64,000 nt of DNA from Sulfuritalea sp. (GCA_016716965.1 JADJUP010000027.1:19597-83596); one strand, 5' to 3'; positions 8,217 to 17,181 are shown, numbered from the stretch's first letter. Translations and numbers: made by a program. Notes: generated by a model not told the origin, from the sequence alone.

Positions 8217-9698
8217 TCATTCTTCTTCGGCGAACCAGTGAGCGCGCGCCAAAGTAATCAGCGCCGTCGCCCGCTCGGCATCGATGCCGGTCATTTCCAT
8301 CAACTCGTCGGTGGCCAGGTCCGCGAGCGCTTCGCGGTTGGTAACGCCGTTCTTGGCCAGCTTCGCGGCGAGCGGCTTGTCCATGCCCTCCAGGGAGAGC
8401 ATGTCTTCCGCCACCTTTTCCATCTGTTCTTCGTCGACGATCGCTTCGGTCAGCAGCACGTTGCGTGCGCGCTCGCGCAATTCTGTCACCGTGGCTTCGT
8501 CGAAAGCCTCGATTTCGAGCATTTCGGCGAGCGGAACATAGGCGATTTCCTCCAGCGTCGAGAAGCCTTCCTCGATCAGGATATTTGCCACTTCTTCGTC
8601 GACATCGAGCTTGTCCATGAACAGCGCTCGAATCGTACTGTGTTCGGTCTCGGAGCGCTTCTGCGATTCCTCGATGGTCATCAGGTTGATGGTCCAACCG
8701 GTCAATTCGGAAGCGAGACGCACGTTCTGACCACCACGGCCGATGGCGATCGCCAGGTTGTCCTCGTCGACCACCACGTCCATCGCATGCTTCTCTTCAT
8801 CGACCACGATGCTCTGCACTTCGGCCGGGGCCAGTGCGCCGATGACGAACTGGGCCGGATCGGCGGACCAGAGGATGATGTCGACGCGTTCGCCGGAAAG
8901 CTCATTGGTCACGGCGGTGACGCGCGAACCGCGCATGCCGACGCAGGTGCCGATCGGGTCGACACGCGGATCGTTCGACTTGACGGCGATCTTGGCGCGC
9001 ATGCCGGCATCGCGGGCGGCGGCCTTTATTTCGAGCAGGCCGTCCTCGATCTCGGGAACCTCGAGTTCGAACAGCTTCATGATGAACTCCGGCGCCGTCC
9101 GCGACAGTATCAGTTGCGGCCCCCTCGCCTGCCGGTCGATCTTCATCAACCAGGCGCGTACGCGGTCACCCGGACGCAGGTTTTCCTTGGGGATCATCTG
9201 GTCGCGCGGAAGCAGCGCCTCGATGCGGCCAGCCTCGATGATGGCACTGCCGCGTTCCATGCGCTTTACGGTGCCGCTGACAAGGAATTCCTTGCGATCG
9301 AGAAAGTCATTAAGCAACTGCTCACGCTCTGCATCGCGAATCTTTTGCAGGATGACCTGCTTGGCAGCCTGGGCACCGATGCGCCCGAAGTCGATGGGTT
9401 CCAGTGCTTCCTCGATGTAGTCCTCGAGGGCGATGTCGGCAATCTGCTGCTGCGCGGCGGTAATGCCGATCTGCAGTTCGGGATCCTCGACCATGTCGTC
9501 GGCAACCACCAGCCAGCGACGGAAGGATTCGTATTCACCCGTTTCGCGATCGATGTCCACGCGCACGTCGGCTTCGTCGTTGGTGCGCTTCTTCGTGGCA
9601 GACGCCAACGCCATTTCAAGGGCGCCAAAAACGATGTCCCGCGGAACATTCTTTTCGCGGGCCAGGGCATCGACCAACAGCAGCAATTCACGGCTCAT
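8217..9698 (-). CDS. nusA: Transcription termination/antitermination protein NusA
   Basis: RNA polymerase-binding factor controlling pausing, termination and antitermination. Starting at the ATG at 9698 (MSRELLLLVDALAREKNV) gives 493 residues; the frame continues upstream but without homology. Domain order is the N-terminal polymerase-binding domain, S1 (VSGTVKRMERGSAIIEAGR), KH1/KH2 (GTCVGMRGSRVTAVTNELSG and AIGRGGQNVRLASELTG) and two C-terminal acidic AR repeats ending in GIDAERATALI. It lies between rimP and infB. Confidence 0.96.
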   Translation of the reverse strand: MSRELLLLVDALAREKNVPRDIVFGALEMALASATKKRTNDEADVRVDIDRETGEYESFRRWLVVADDMVEDPELQIGITAAQQQIADIALEDYIEEALEPIDFGRIGAQAAKQVILQKIRDAEREQLLNDFLDRKEFLVSGTVKRMERGSAIIEAGRIEALLPRDQMIPKENLRPGDRVRAWLMKIDRQARGPQLILSRTAPEFIMKLFELEVPEIEDGLLEIKAAARDAGMRAKIAVKSNDPRVDPIGTCVGMRGSRVTAVTNELSGERVDIILWSADPAQFVIGALAPAEVQSIVVDEEKHAMDVVVDEDNLAIAIGRGGQNVRLASELTGWTINLMTIEESQKRSETEHSTIRALFMDKLDVDEEVANILIEEGFSTLEEIAYVPLAEMLEIEAFDEATVTELRERARNVLLTEAIVDEEQMEKVAEDMLSLEGMDKPLAAKLAKNGVTNREALADLATDELMEMTGIDAERATALITLARAHWFAEEE

Positions 9699-9717
9699 GT
9701 GAGTTCTCCGGCATTTA

Positions 9718-10179
9718 TCAGAACTTCGGCACCAGGCGCGCCCGATCGATATTCTCGAACGCGAACCGATGCTGTGTTTCATTCACTTTCAGGCAGACCA
9801 TTTCAACTCCGCCCTCTTCCTGCAATCCCTCAAGCACGCCGCTGAAGTTTCGCTGGTTGCCCAGCGGCACGCGCAACTTCAACTGCACTTCCTTGCCACT
9901 GAAGCGGCGGTAATCCGCCGGCTTCACGAGTGGCCGATCAAGTCCCGGCGAGGACACCTCGAGCCGGTCGTAATCGACGTTTTCCACCGTGAATACCCGG
10001 CCAAGCTGGTTGCTCACCGCAGCGCAGTCCTCGACGCTGATGCGACTCTTGTCCGCCTGCTCCGAATCGGGCCTGTCGATGAATACGCGCAGCAACCGGG
10101 CGCGTGGACTGGTTTCGAATTCAACCAGTTCGTAGCCCAGACCAGTTACAGTCGCCTCAATCAAATCAGACAGTTGCAT
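9718..10179 (-). CDS. rimP: Ribosome maturation factor RimP
   Basis: 30S assembly factor acting early on the S12/S5 region. The 153 residues show the RimP N-domain (LGYELVEFE, LLRVFIDRP), the CAAVSNQLG helix and the signature VSSPGLDRPLVKPADYRRF. It is the first gene of the nusA-infB operon here. The promoter and leader hairpin upstream therefore probably control the whole operon. Confidence 0.94.
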   Translation of the reverse strand: MQLSDLIEATVTGLGYELVEFETSPRARLLRVFIDRPDSEQADKSRISVEDCAAVSNQLGRVFTVENVDYDRLEVSSPGLDRPLVKPADYRRFSGKEVQLKLRVPLGNQRNFSGVLEGLQEEGGVEMVCLKVNETQHRFAFENIDRARLVPKF

Positions 10180-10203
10180 GAATACTCACAAACTCATCGC
10201 ACA

Positions 10204-10230
10204 AATAGAAAATGGGCCAAAAAGCCCATT
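10204..10230 (-). terminator. Hairpin with T-rich tail in the rimP-nusA leader
   Basis: On the minus strand AATGGGC-TTTTTG-GCCCATT (stem plus 10211-10217 / 10224-10230) is followed by TTCTATTT. It lies between the predicted promoter (10271-10300) and rimP, and after the rluB stop. It could therefore terminate rluB transcripts and also act as an attenuator for the operon that encodes NusA. Confidence 0.55.
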
Positions 10231-10270
10231 CCTTCTCTCTCCCGAGAACGGTGCCAACCAAAGCCGAAAG

Positions 10271-10300
10271 ATTATATCAGAGGCCTCATTTCTCTGCCAA
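10271..10300 (-). promoter_or_regulatory. Sigma-70 promoter of the rimP-nusA-infB operon
   Basis: On the minus strand TTGGCA (plus 10295-10300) lies 18 bp before a perfect TATAAT (plus 10271-10276). The -35 box overlaps the last codons of rluB. The predicted start site leaves a leader of roughly 85 nt before rimP. Confidence 0.65.
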
Positions 10301-11407
10301 ATCAATTCGATCGCCGTCGGCGTCCGGCGTCGCAACCGCTCCGTCGCCGTTTTCGCCGTGAACCGGAAACCCAGCATCGGGGCCGATTTTTCGTTCTGGC
10401 GGCAGCAGTTTCAGCAGCGCCTGCACTTCGCCGGGTTCAAGGTCGCGGCATTGGCCGCGCTTCAGACGCGGGGACAGGTGCACCGGACCGTAGCGCACGC
10501 GCATCAGGCGACTGACCATCAGCCCCACGGCTTCGAACATGCGCCGCACTTCACGATTGCGCCCCTCGGACAGGACGACCCGGTACCAGTGGTTGGAGCC
10601 TTCGCCGCCAGCTTCGGCAATCAGGTCGAACCGGGCCAGGCCGTCTTCGAGCTGCACGCCCTGACGCAGGCGCTCCAGCATTTCCGGAGTTGCCGAGCCG
10701 AGCACGCGCACTGCGTATTCGCGATCGATCTCATAGCGCGGGTGCATCATGCGGTTGGCCAGACCACCATCGTTGGTGAAAAGCAGCAGGCCGCAGGAAT
10801 TGAAGTCGAGGCGACCGATCGAAATCCAGCGCCCGCTCTTGAGTCGCGGCAGCTTGCCGAACACGCTGGGGCGGCCGTCCGGGTCGTCACGTGAAACAAT
10901 CTCGCCTTCCGGTTTGTGGTAGACGAGTACGCGCGGCAGTCGCGACTGGAATTTGAGCTGCACCAGCTTGCCGTTGACACGAATCCTGTCTTCCGGCCCG
11001 ACGCGTTGGCCCACATGCGCCGGTTCGCCATTGACGCTGACGCGCCCGGCAAGAATCCACTCCTCAAGCTCGCGCCGGGAACCGAATCCGGCATCGGCAA
11101 GCGCCTTGTGCAACTTCGGAGGATCGGCGAAGACGGCATCGCCACGCCGACTCGCCCTGCCTGGCGCCGCGGCTGCGTCGCCGCTGCGACGCGCGTCAGC
11201 CGTCGACTTCGCCGGCCCCTGTGGTGGCCGGAAGGGCGTCGCCTTGCGCGGCTGGCGGCTCGATTCGCCGCGTTTCGGCGTCGACGAGGTCGAGTTGCCC
11301 GTCGCCGGGCGGGGCTGGCCGCGACCCGGCGTCAAGGCCGCCGGAGTCCGGTTGGTCGGTGACCGGCGGCCCGGCCGGGGAGGCTTCGGCGATTGCGGTT
11401 TGTCCAA
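10286..11407 (-). CDS. rluB: 23S rRNA pseudouridine(2605) synthase RluB
   Basis: RsuA/RluB-family synthase. The 373 residues comprise a disordered Pro/Arg/Ser-rich N-terminal tail (1-90), an S4 RNA-binding domain (about 97-155, KLHKALADAGFGSRREL), the catalytic domain with Asp201 in GRLDFNSCGLLLF, and EGRNREVRRMFEAVG. A short acidic tail ends the protein. No ATG or GTG lies between the end of scpB and the S4 domain; the only candidate there is a TTG without a ribosome-binding site. The start is therefore placed inside scpB, giving a 212-bp out-of-phase overlap. RluB is preferred over RluE/RluF because of the family sequence and its place next to scpAB. Confidence 0.88.
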   Translation of the reverse strand: MDKPQSPKPPRPGRRSPTNRTPAALTPGRGQPRPATGNSTSSTPKRGESSRQPRKATPFRPPQGPAKSTADARRSGDAAAAPGRASRRGDAVFADPPKLHKALADAGFGSRRELEEWILAGRVSVNGEPAHVGQRVGPEDRIRVNGKLVQLKFQSRLPRVLVYHKPEGEIVSRDDPDGRPSVFGKLPRLKSGRWISIGRLDFNSCGLLLFTNDGGLANRMMHPRYEIDREYAVRVLGSATPEMLERLRQGVQLEDGLARFDLIAEAGGEGSNHWYRVVLSEGRNREVRRMFEAVGLMVSRLMRVRYGPVHLSPRLKRGQCRDLEPGEVQALLKLLPPERKIGPDAGFPVHGENGDGAVATPDADGDRIDLAEK

Positions 11408-11945
11408 GATCGATCACCCTTTCAATTTCAGTAAGTGGCGGCAGTTCGGTGAGACTGCGCAATCCGAGGTCATCGAGAAACTTTCGTGTCGTGGCATACA
11501 AAGCCGGCCGCCCCGGCGCGTCGCGATGCCCCACGGCATCGATCCAGCCGCGTCCTTCGAGCGTCTTCAATATGTTTGGCGACACCGCGACACCGCGCAC
11601 ATCCTCGATGTCACCGCGCGTCACCGGCTGGCGATAGGCGATGATCGCCAGCGTTTCCATCACCGCCCGTGAGTACTTCGGCGGCTTGTCGTTCTTCAGC
11701 TTGTCTATGTAGGACTGGTATTCGGGACGCGTCTGGAAGCGCCAGCCGGATGCCAGTTGCACCAGTTCGACGCCTCGATTGGCCCAGTCGCGACGCAGGT
11801 CATCGAGCAGCGTGCGCCAGGTGTCGTCGTCGAACTCCTGGTCGAACAGCTTTTTCAGTTCGGAAAGTGGTAGCGGTTCTGCCGCCACCAGGAGGACGGT
11901 TTCCAGCACGCGCTTGTAGTCATCGGGTTTATACAGCGGCAGCAT
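11196..11945 (-). CDS. scpB: Segregation and condensation protein B (SMC complex)
   Basis: Winged-helix kleisin partner that works with ScpA and SMC in chromosome condensation. The 249-residue protein shows the two winged-helix halves (YKRVLETVLLVAAEPLP, then YSRAVMETLAIIAYRQPVTRGDIEDVRGV and GRGWIDAVGHRDAPGRPALYATT). An 80-residue Pro/Ala-rich tail follows. The tail overlaps the start of rluB in another frame. The start overlaps the end of scpA by 17 bp. Confidence 0.93.
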   Translation of the reverse strand: MLPLYKPDDYKRVLETVLLVAAEPLPLSELKKLFDQEFDDDTWRTLLDDLRRDWANRGVELVQLASGWRFQTRPEYQSYIDKLKNDKPPKYSRAVMETLAIIAYRQPVTRGDIEDVRGVAVSPNILKTLEGRGWIDAVGHRDAPGRPALYATTRKFLDDLGLRSLTELPPLTEIERVIDLGQTAIAEASPAGPPVTDQPDSGGLDAGSRPAPPGDGQLDLVDAETRRIEPPAAQGDALPATTGAGEVDG

Positions 11946-12795
11946 CGGGCAACTTCACGTAAATGGGCGCCATGGCCTCGTTCTGGGTAATTTCAATGAG
12001 CGACTCGCGGGCCAGTTCCAGCATCGCCAGGAAACTTACCACCAGGCCCTGCGCGCCGAGGGTCAGATCGAACAACTGGTCGAACATCACATAGCCACCA
12101 CCCTGCAGACGGCGCAGGATGATGCTCATGTGCTCGCGCACCGAGAGTTCCTCGCGATGGATCTTGTGGTGCTGATGCACGCGCGCCTGTTTCATCAGCG
12201 ACAACCACGCCAACTGCAGGTCATTCAGGCTGACCTCGGGTTGGCGCTCTGCTACCTTGTCGGCGATCCACACGGTGATCCACTCGTAGTCGCGCCCGGC
12301 GTGCGGCATTTCGTCAAGCTTTGCGGCCGAAGCCTTCATGCGCTCGTACTCGATGAGGCGACGCACCAGCTCCGCACGCGGATCTTCCGGCTCGCCATTC
12401 TCCGCCTTGGGCGGGCGCGGCAGCAGCATGCGCGACTTGATTTCGATCAGCATCGCCGCCATCAGCAGGTATTCGGCGGCAAGTTCCAGATTGCCCTTGC
12501 GCATCGCTTCGACATAGATCAGGTACTGCGCGGTGAGCGGTGCCATCGGGATGTCGAGCACGCTGATGTTGGCGCGGCGGATCAGGTACAGCAGAAGGTC
12601 GAGCGGACCTTCGAAGGAGTCGAGGATGATCTCCAGCGCATCCGGCGGGATGTACAGGTCGCGCGGCATCTCCGCCATCACCTCGCCATAGACCTTGGGC
12701 AGGTGATGCTCCAGCGTCTCGCCCGGCGCAAGAGTCGGCGCTGGCGGGACGGCGAACGGGACGACGACCGCCCCGGTGTTCGCGTTCTCGATCAC
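11929..12795 (-). CDS. scpA: Segregation and condensation protein A (kleisin)
   Basis: Kleisin subunit bridging the SMC heads with ScpB. I place the start at a GTG (12795) whose GTGA overlaps the trpS stop codon by 4 bp, giving 288 residues. The longer open frame upstream is only the antiphase of trpS. The diagnostic ScpA region is FEGPLDLLLYLIRRANISVLDIPM followed by AAEYLLMAAMLIEIKSRMLLP. The C-terminal winged helix binds SMC. One copy of the dispersed 22-bp motif lies in codons for VPPAPTL near the N-terminus. Confidence 0.93.
   Translation of the reverse strand: MIENANTGAVVVPFAVPPAPTLAPGETLEHHLPKVYGEVMAEMPRDLYIPPDALEIILDSFEGPLDLLLYLIRRANISVLDIPMAPLTAQYLIYVEAMRKGNLELAAEYLLMAAMLIEIKSRMLLPRPPKAENGEPEDPRAELVRRLIEYERMKASAAKLDEMPHAGRDYEWITVWIADKVAERQPEVSLNDLQLAWLSLMKQARVHQHHKIHREELSVREHMSIILRRLQGGGYVMFDQLFDLTLGAQGLVVSFLAMLELARESLIEITQNEAMAPIYVKLPDAAAV
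12733..12754 (+). repeat. 22-bp dispersed motif, copy 2
   Basis: AGTCGGCGCTGG-CGGG-ACGGCG on the plus strand, antisense within the 5' part of scpA, where the coding strand reads PPAPT. Confidence 0.75.
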
Positions 12796-13994
12796 GAGTA
12801 GTCGAGCCCGATCGCCTCGCGCACGTCGCGCATGGTTTCCTGCGCCAGTTTGCGCGCCTTTTCGCAGCCGTCGGCAATGATGTTCTTCACCAGTTGCGGA
12901 TCCTCCTCGTACATCTTCGCGCGTTCGCGCATCGGCTCCTGTTCCCGCAGCACGCCCTCGATCACCGGCTGCTTGCATTCGATGCAACCGATGCCAGCAG
13001 AGCGGCAGCCCGCCTGCACCCAGGTCTTGACGTCGTCGCCGGAATAGATCAGGTGGAATTGCCATACCGGGCACTTGTCCGGGTCGCCCGGATCGGTGCG
13101 CCGTGCGCGCGCCGGGTCGGTCTGCATGGTGCGGATCTTCTTGCCGACTGTTTCGGCATCTTCGCGCATCGTGATCGTGTTGCCATAGGACTTGGACATC
13201 TTCTGACCGTCGAGGCCCGGCATGCGCGAGGCATGGGTCAGTAATGCATCGGGCTCGACCAGGATCATCTTGCGCGTGCCTTCCAGCCAACCGAACAGGC
13301 GCTCGCGGTCACCCAGCGACAGGCTCTGCGCCTCGTTCAGCAATTCGTGGGCCTGTTCCAGCGCCTCGTCCTCGCCCTTTTCCTGGTAGCGGGTTCGCAA
13401 CTGGTCGTAAAGCTTGGCGCGCTTGCTGCCGAGTTTCTTGACCGCCTCGCGTGCCTTGTCCTCGAACCCCGGCTCGCGCCCATACAAGTGATTGAATCTA
13501 CGAGCGATTTCCCGCGTGAACTCGACGTGGGGCACCTGGTCGTCGCCGACCGGCACGCGGTTGGCGCGATAGATCAGGATGTCGGCCGCCTGCAGCAGCG
13601 GATAGCCGAGAAATCCGTAGGTGGAGAGATCCTTGTGCTCGAGCTTTTCCTGCTGGTCCTTGTAGGTCGGTACGCGCTCCAGCCAACCGAGCGGCGTCAT
13701 CATCGACAGCAGCAGGTGCAGTTCGGCGTGCTCCGGCACCTTGGACTGGATGAAGATCGTCGCCTGCGAGGGATCGACACCCGCCGCCAGCCAGTCGATC
13801 ACCATGTCCGTGGCATTGTCGGTGATGGTGCCCGGTTCGTCGTAGGCCGTGGTCAGCGCATGCCAGTCGGCGACGAAGAAGAGGCAGGGATACTCGTGCT
13901 GGAGCTTGATCCAGTTGGCGAGCACGCCGTGATAGTGGCCGAGGTGGAGGCGCCCCGTGGGGCGCATGCCGGATAGGACTTTTTCTGCGTACAT
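12792..13994 (-). CDS. trpS: Tryptophan--tRNA ligase
   Basis: Class I aminoacyl-tRNA synthetase charging tRNA-Trp. The HIGH-like motif is HLGHYHG (residues 17-23) and the KMSKS loop is GQKMSKSYGN near residue 265. At 400 residues it is longer than the roughly 330-residue E. coli enzyme. The extra length is an insertion with several cysteines (CRSAGIGCIECKQ) near residues 330-345, as I recall for many betaproteobacterial TrpS. The cysteine pair could bind a metal, which is inference only. Its stop overlaps the scpA start. Confidence 0.95.
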   Translation of the reverse strand: MYAEKVLSGMRPTGRLHLGHYHGVLANWIKLQHEYPCLFFVADWHALTTAYDEPGTITDNATDMVIDWLAAGVDPSQATIFIQSKVPEHAELHLLLSMMTPLGWLERVPTYKDQQEKLEHKDLSTYGFLGYPLLQAADILIYRANRVPVGDDQVPHVEFTREIARRFNHLYGREPGFEDKAREAVKKLGSKRAKLYDQLRTRYQEKGEDEALEQAHELLNEAQSLSLGDRERLFGWLEGTRKMILVEPDALLTHASRMPGLDGQKMSKSYGNTITMREDAETVGKKIRTMQTDPARARRTDPGDPDKCPVWQFHLIYSGDDVKTWVQAGCRSAGIGCIECKQPVIEGVLREQEPMRERAKMYEEDPQLVKNIIADGCEKARKLAQETMRDVREAIGLDYS

Positions 13995-13995
13995 G

Positions 13996-14640
13996 TCAAA
14001 AACCGAAAAGGGTGCGAATCAGGGTGTTGAACACCCGCAACAAGGGTCGCAGGATGGTATCCAGAACCCCCAGGAACAGAAGCGCAAGCAGAATGGGGAA
14101 GCCCCAACGCTCGAGTTGTGCAAACTTCCAGGCCGCGCGCACCGGCAGCAGGCTTACCACGATACGCCCGCCATCGAGCGGCGGCAGCGGCAGAAGGTTC
14201 AACACCATCAACACGCCGTTGATGCCGATGCCTACCCGCGCCATTTCCTTGAGCGCCTCCGAATACGCATGTTCGGGACCTCCTATTGCCAGTTTCAACA
14301 CCAGCGCCCAGAACAGCGCCATGACCAGATTCGCCCCGGGACCGGCGGCCGCCACCCAGAGCATGTCCTGCTTGGGACGTCGCAAGTTGCCGAAATTCAC
14401 CGGCACCGGCTTGGCCCAGCCGAACAGCAACCCACCCGCCGAGACCAGCAGGATCAGGGCTGGAACCAGCAGCGTACCGATCAGATCCACGTGTCGCAGC
14501 GGGTTCAGGCTGATGCGCCCCATCTGCCAGGCCGTCGGATCACCAAAATGCCGTGCCGCGTAGCCATGCGCTGCTTCATGCAGGGTGATGGCGAAGATGA
14601 TCGGCAGGGCGGAGATCGCCAGCGTCTGGATGAAATTCAT
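13996..14640 (-). CDS. Site-2 protease family (M50) membrane metalloprotease
   Basis: Intramembrane zinc protease. The 214-residue protein is mostly hydrophobic with about six membrane segments. The zinc site HEAAH is at residues 21-25 in the first segment (ITLHEAAHGYAARHFGDP), and the third ligand is in NLLPLPPLDGGRI. It has no PDZ domain, so it is a minimal S2P rather than RseP. Neighbouring trpS begins 1 bp after its stop. The substrate is unknown. Confidence 0.88.
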   Translation of the reverse strand: MNFIQTLAISALPIIFAITLHEAAHGYAARHFGDPTAWQMGRISLNPLRHVDLIGTLLVPALILLVSAGGLLFGWAKPVPVNFGNLRRPKQDMLWVAAAGPGANLVMALFWALVLKLAIGGPEHAYSEALKEMARVGIGINGVLMVLNLLPLPPLDGGRIVVSLLPVRAAWKFAQLERWGFPILLALLFLGVLDTILRPLLRVFNTLIRTLFGF

Positions 14641-14667
14641 GGGAGTGGCGGATTTTAACAGACCGGC

Positions 14668-15294
14668 TTATTCGAGCCCGAAGGGCGCCAGGGGGCCCTG
14701 CCCGGCACGCACCAGCTCCGGTTGCGCACCGGTCAGGTTGATCACGGTCGTCATCGCCGTACCGCACTGCCCGGCGTCTATTACCAGGTCGAGCAATTTT
14801 TCAAGATGCTGGCGAATTTCGTCGGCATCCGCCAGTGGCGCCTCGAAGCCAGGCAGGATCAGGGTCGAAGTCAGCAGCGGTTCGTTCAACTCTTCCAGCA
14901 GTGCCAGCGCCAGAGGATGGTTGGGCACCCGCAGGCCGATGGTCTTGCGCTTGGGATGCAACAGTCGGCGCGGCAGTTCGCGTGTGCCTTCGAGGATGAA
15001 GGTATAGCTTCCTGGCGTGGTGGCCTTGAGCAGGCGGTACTGGGTATTATCGACTCGCGCATAGGTGGCGATCTCGGACAGGTCGCGGCACATCAGGGTG
15101 AAATGATGCCGTTCATCGACGCCGCGTATGCTGCGGATGCGATCCAGCAGCGGCGCATAGCCAGCCACCCCCGCCAGCGAATAGGCGGCGTCGGTAGGCA
15201 GCGCGATCAGGCCTCCGCTTCGCGCGATCTCCGCGGCATGTTTGATCAGCCGCGGCTGCGGATGCTCTGGATGGATATGAAAAAGTTGGGCCAT
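14668..15294 (-). CDS. YciO/Sua5-YrdC family protein
   Basis: A 208-residue YrdC-fold protein that PGAP-style pipelines call L-threonylcarbamoyladenylate synthase. The opening IHPEHPQPRLIKHAAEIARSGGLIALPTDAAYSL, the PGSYTFILEGTRELPRRLLHPKRKTIGLRVP block and the short length are typical of the YciO branch. YciO need not carry the essential t6A function of TsaC. It lies between the PHP phosphoesterase and the site-2 protease. Confidence 0.82.
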   Translation of the reverse strand: MAQLFHIHPEHPQPRLIKHAAEIARSGGLIALPTDAAYSLAGVAGYAPLLDRIRSIRGVDERHHFTLMCRDLSEIATYARVDNTQYRLLKATTPGSYTFILEGTRELPRRLLHPKRKTIGLRVPNHPLALALLEELNEPLLTSTLILPGFEAPLADADEIRQHLEKLLDLVIDAGQCGTAMTTVINLTGAQPELVRAGQGPLAPFGLE

Positions 15295-15378
15295 GCGGGC
15301 GACTGCAGGTAAAAGACAGAACCGGGAATTTTACCGGCGCTTTGCGCCGCATTCACTGCCCTTGTCAGTCTTTCGTGG

Positions 15379-16218
15379 TCAGAGCTGGGACCAGACCGGA
15401 ATCAGACCTTCCGGCAGATTTGGCAGGCGGCCAAGGTCGATCCAGCTTTCGCCCGGTCCGTGAAAATCCGAAGCTCGCGAGGCAAGAAAACCGAATTCAC
15501 GGGCAATGCGCGCGAATTCGCTAACTTCGTCATCCTTTTGCGAACCGGACAGCACCTCGATGCCGCGTCCGCCGAGATCCTTGAACGCGCCGAACAACTC
15601 CCGCCGCTCGGTGCGCGATAATCGATAGCGCCCCGGATGGGCGATCACGGCGATGCCGCCGGCGCCGACGATCCAGCCCAGCGCATCGTCCAGCGTCGCC
15701 CAGGCGTGCGAAACATAGCCCGGCTTGCCCTTGGCGAGCCAATGGTCGAATACCGACTTGGTGTCTTTCGCATGCCCCCGCTCGACGATGTAACGGGCGA
15801 AATGCGCACGGCTGACCAGCGCCGGATTGCCGGCGTAACGCAGTGCACCTTCATAAGCGCCATGAATGCCTACCTTGTCGAGTTCCGCCGCCATGAGTCC
15901 GGCCCGCGCGTCGCGTCCGCTGCGAATCTGCCGCAAGCCGTCCCCCAGCACCGGGTTGGCCGGATCGATGCCAAGGCCGACGATGTGTACGGTCTGGTCG
16001 TCGCCCCAGGAAATCGATACCTCGACTCCGTCAACGAACCGCAAGCCAACCTCATCCGCCGCCGCCCGCGCCTCGGCCAGGCCGCCAAGTTCGTCGTGAT
16101 CAGTGAGCGCAAGCAGTTCGACGCCGTTGGCGTGGGCGCGCTGAATGAGCTCAGCAGGTGCCAACAGTCCGTCGGAGACGGTCGAATGGCAGTGCAAGTC
16201 GGCGTTGATGGGCTTCAT
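15379..16218 (-). CDS. PHP-domain phosphoesterase (YciV / RNase AM type)
   Basis: Metal-dependent phosphoesterase with the polymerase-histidinol-phosphatase fold. E. coli YciV (RNase AM, Rnm) degrades short RNAs and pAp. Ligand motifs are DLHCHS (H9, H11), LTDHDE near residue 40, DGVEVS, IAHPGRY and the C-terminal SDFHGPG. The 279 residues match the family length. The start ATG overlaps the stop of the upstream alpha/beta hydrolase by 4 bp. Confidence 0.88.
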   Translation of the reverse strand: MKPINADLHCHSTVSDGLLAPAELIQRAHANGVELLALTDHDELGGLAEARAAADEVGLRFVDGVEVSISWGDDQTVHIVGLGIDPANPVLGDGLRQIRSGRDARAGLMAAELDKVGIHGAYEGALRYAGNPALVSRAHFARYIVERGHAKDTKSVFDHWLAKGKPGYVSHAWATLDDALGWIVGAGGIAVIAHPGRYRLSRTERRELFGAFKDLGGRGIEVLSGSQKDDEVSEFARIAREFGFLASRASDFHGPGESWIDLGRLPNLPEGLIPVWSQL

Positions 16219-17084
16219 GTTCGAAAGTGTTCCTCGACCAGGCGTGCTACCTGCTCAGGCTGATCATGATGCAGGTTATGCCCGCAGTCGTCTATGGAGA
16301 CTTCGCGTATGTCGCGGAAGCAGGCAATTCGCTCGCGGTAATCGGCGGAATCATGGGTGAACAGCTGCTTGAAGATGAAGGAATCCGGTGCCGTCACCCA
16401 AAGTACCGGCGCCGTGATGCGCCGCCACAGGGCCATGGCTTCCTCGACGCGGTAGATGATCGGGTTGACCCAGCGGTGATAAGGGTCGGCGGCAAGGCGC
16501 ACGCCGCCAGCGCCGTCGTCTTCGCCCATGAACTGCGCCAACAACACGGCCTTCTCGTCCGACAACCGGGGGTTTTCCTTCTGCAAGCGCGCGGCGAAGG
16601 CCCGCCGGTCCGGATAGGAACGGAAACTCGGCGTATCACGCAACTGGTCGAGCCAATTGGCATAGCGCTCGGGCGCCTCCTCGGATTGATAGCGGCGCAG
16701 CCCCAGCCCCTCGAGATTCACCAGACGTGAAACGCGCTCGGGACGGATGCCGGCATAGATGCACGTCGCGTTCCCCCCCAGGCTGTGGCCGACCAGGCGC
16801 ACGGGATCATGGGGCGAATAATGCAGCAGCAGCGCATCGAGGTCGGCGATGTAGTCCGGGAACCAGTAGACGTCGTTGTTCCATTCGGAGAGGCCGAACC
16901 CGCGCCAATCGGGAGCCACCACGCGCCATTCGCCTTGCAGGGCATCGACCATGAACTGCCAGGATGCGGAGACGTCACACCAGCCGTGTAGCAGCACCAT
17001 CAACGGTGCCGAGTCGCTGCCCCAGATGCGCACATGCAGGCGCCGGCCGCGAATTTGCAGGAACTCGGAACGACTGCTCTTCAT
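16215..17084 (-). CDS. Alpha/beta hydrolase
   Basis: Serine hydrolase of 289 residues with the alpha/beta fold. The oxyanion segment is LLHGWCDVSASW (33-44), the nucleophile elbow GHSLGG carries Ser101, and the histidine lies in DDCGHNLHHDQPE near the C-terminus. The substrate cannot be told from sequence. It is coupled by a 4-bp overlap to the PHP gene downstream, but separated by about 97 bp from the catabolic operon upstream, so a role in that pathway is possible but unproven. Confidence 0.8.
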   Translation of the reverse strand: MKSSRSEFLQIRGRRLHVRIWGSDSAPLMVLLHGWCDVSASWQFMVDALQGEWRVVAPDWRGFGLSEWNNDVYWFPDYIADLDALLLHYSPHDPVRLVGHSLGGNATCIYAGIRPERVSRLVNLEGLGLRRYQSEEAPERYANWLDQLRDTPSFRSYPDRRAFAARLQKENPRLSDEKAVLLAQFMGEDDGAGGVRLAADPYHRWVNPIIYRVEEAMALWRRITAPVLWVTAPDSFIFKQLFTHDSADYRERIACFRDIREVSIDDCGHNLHHDQPEQVARLVEEHFRT

Positions 17085-17181
17085 GCCTGGATTTTACCAG
17101 CGCCGTCAGGGTCCATTGCCGGCGGCACTGGGGCGATTCCCTTCCGGTCGCAGGCGGGACCTTGAAAACGGGCCGGCGGAG

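Noticed and set aside
11929..13290. A 453-residue protein extending scpA upstream
   Set aside because: The added N-terminal half is a shadow frame of trpS; the GTG overlapping the trpS stop fits ScpA homologs.
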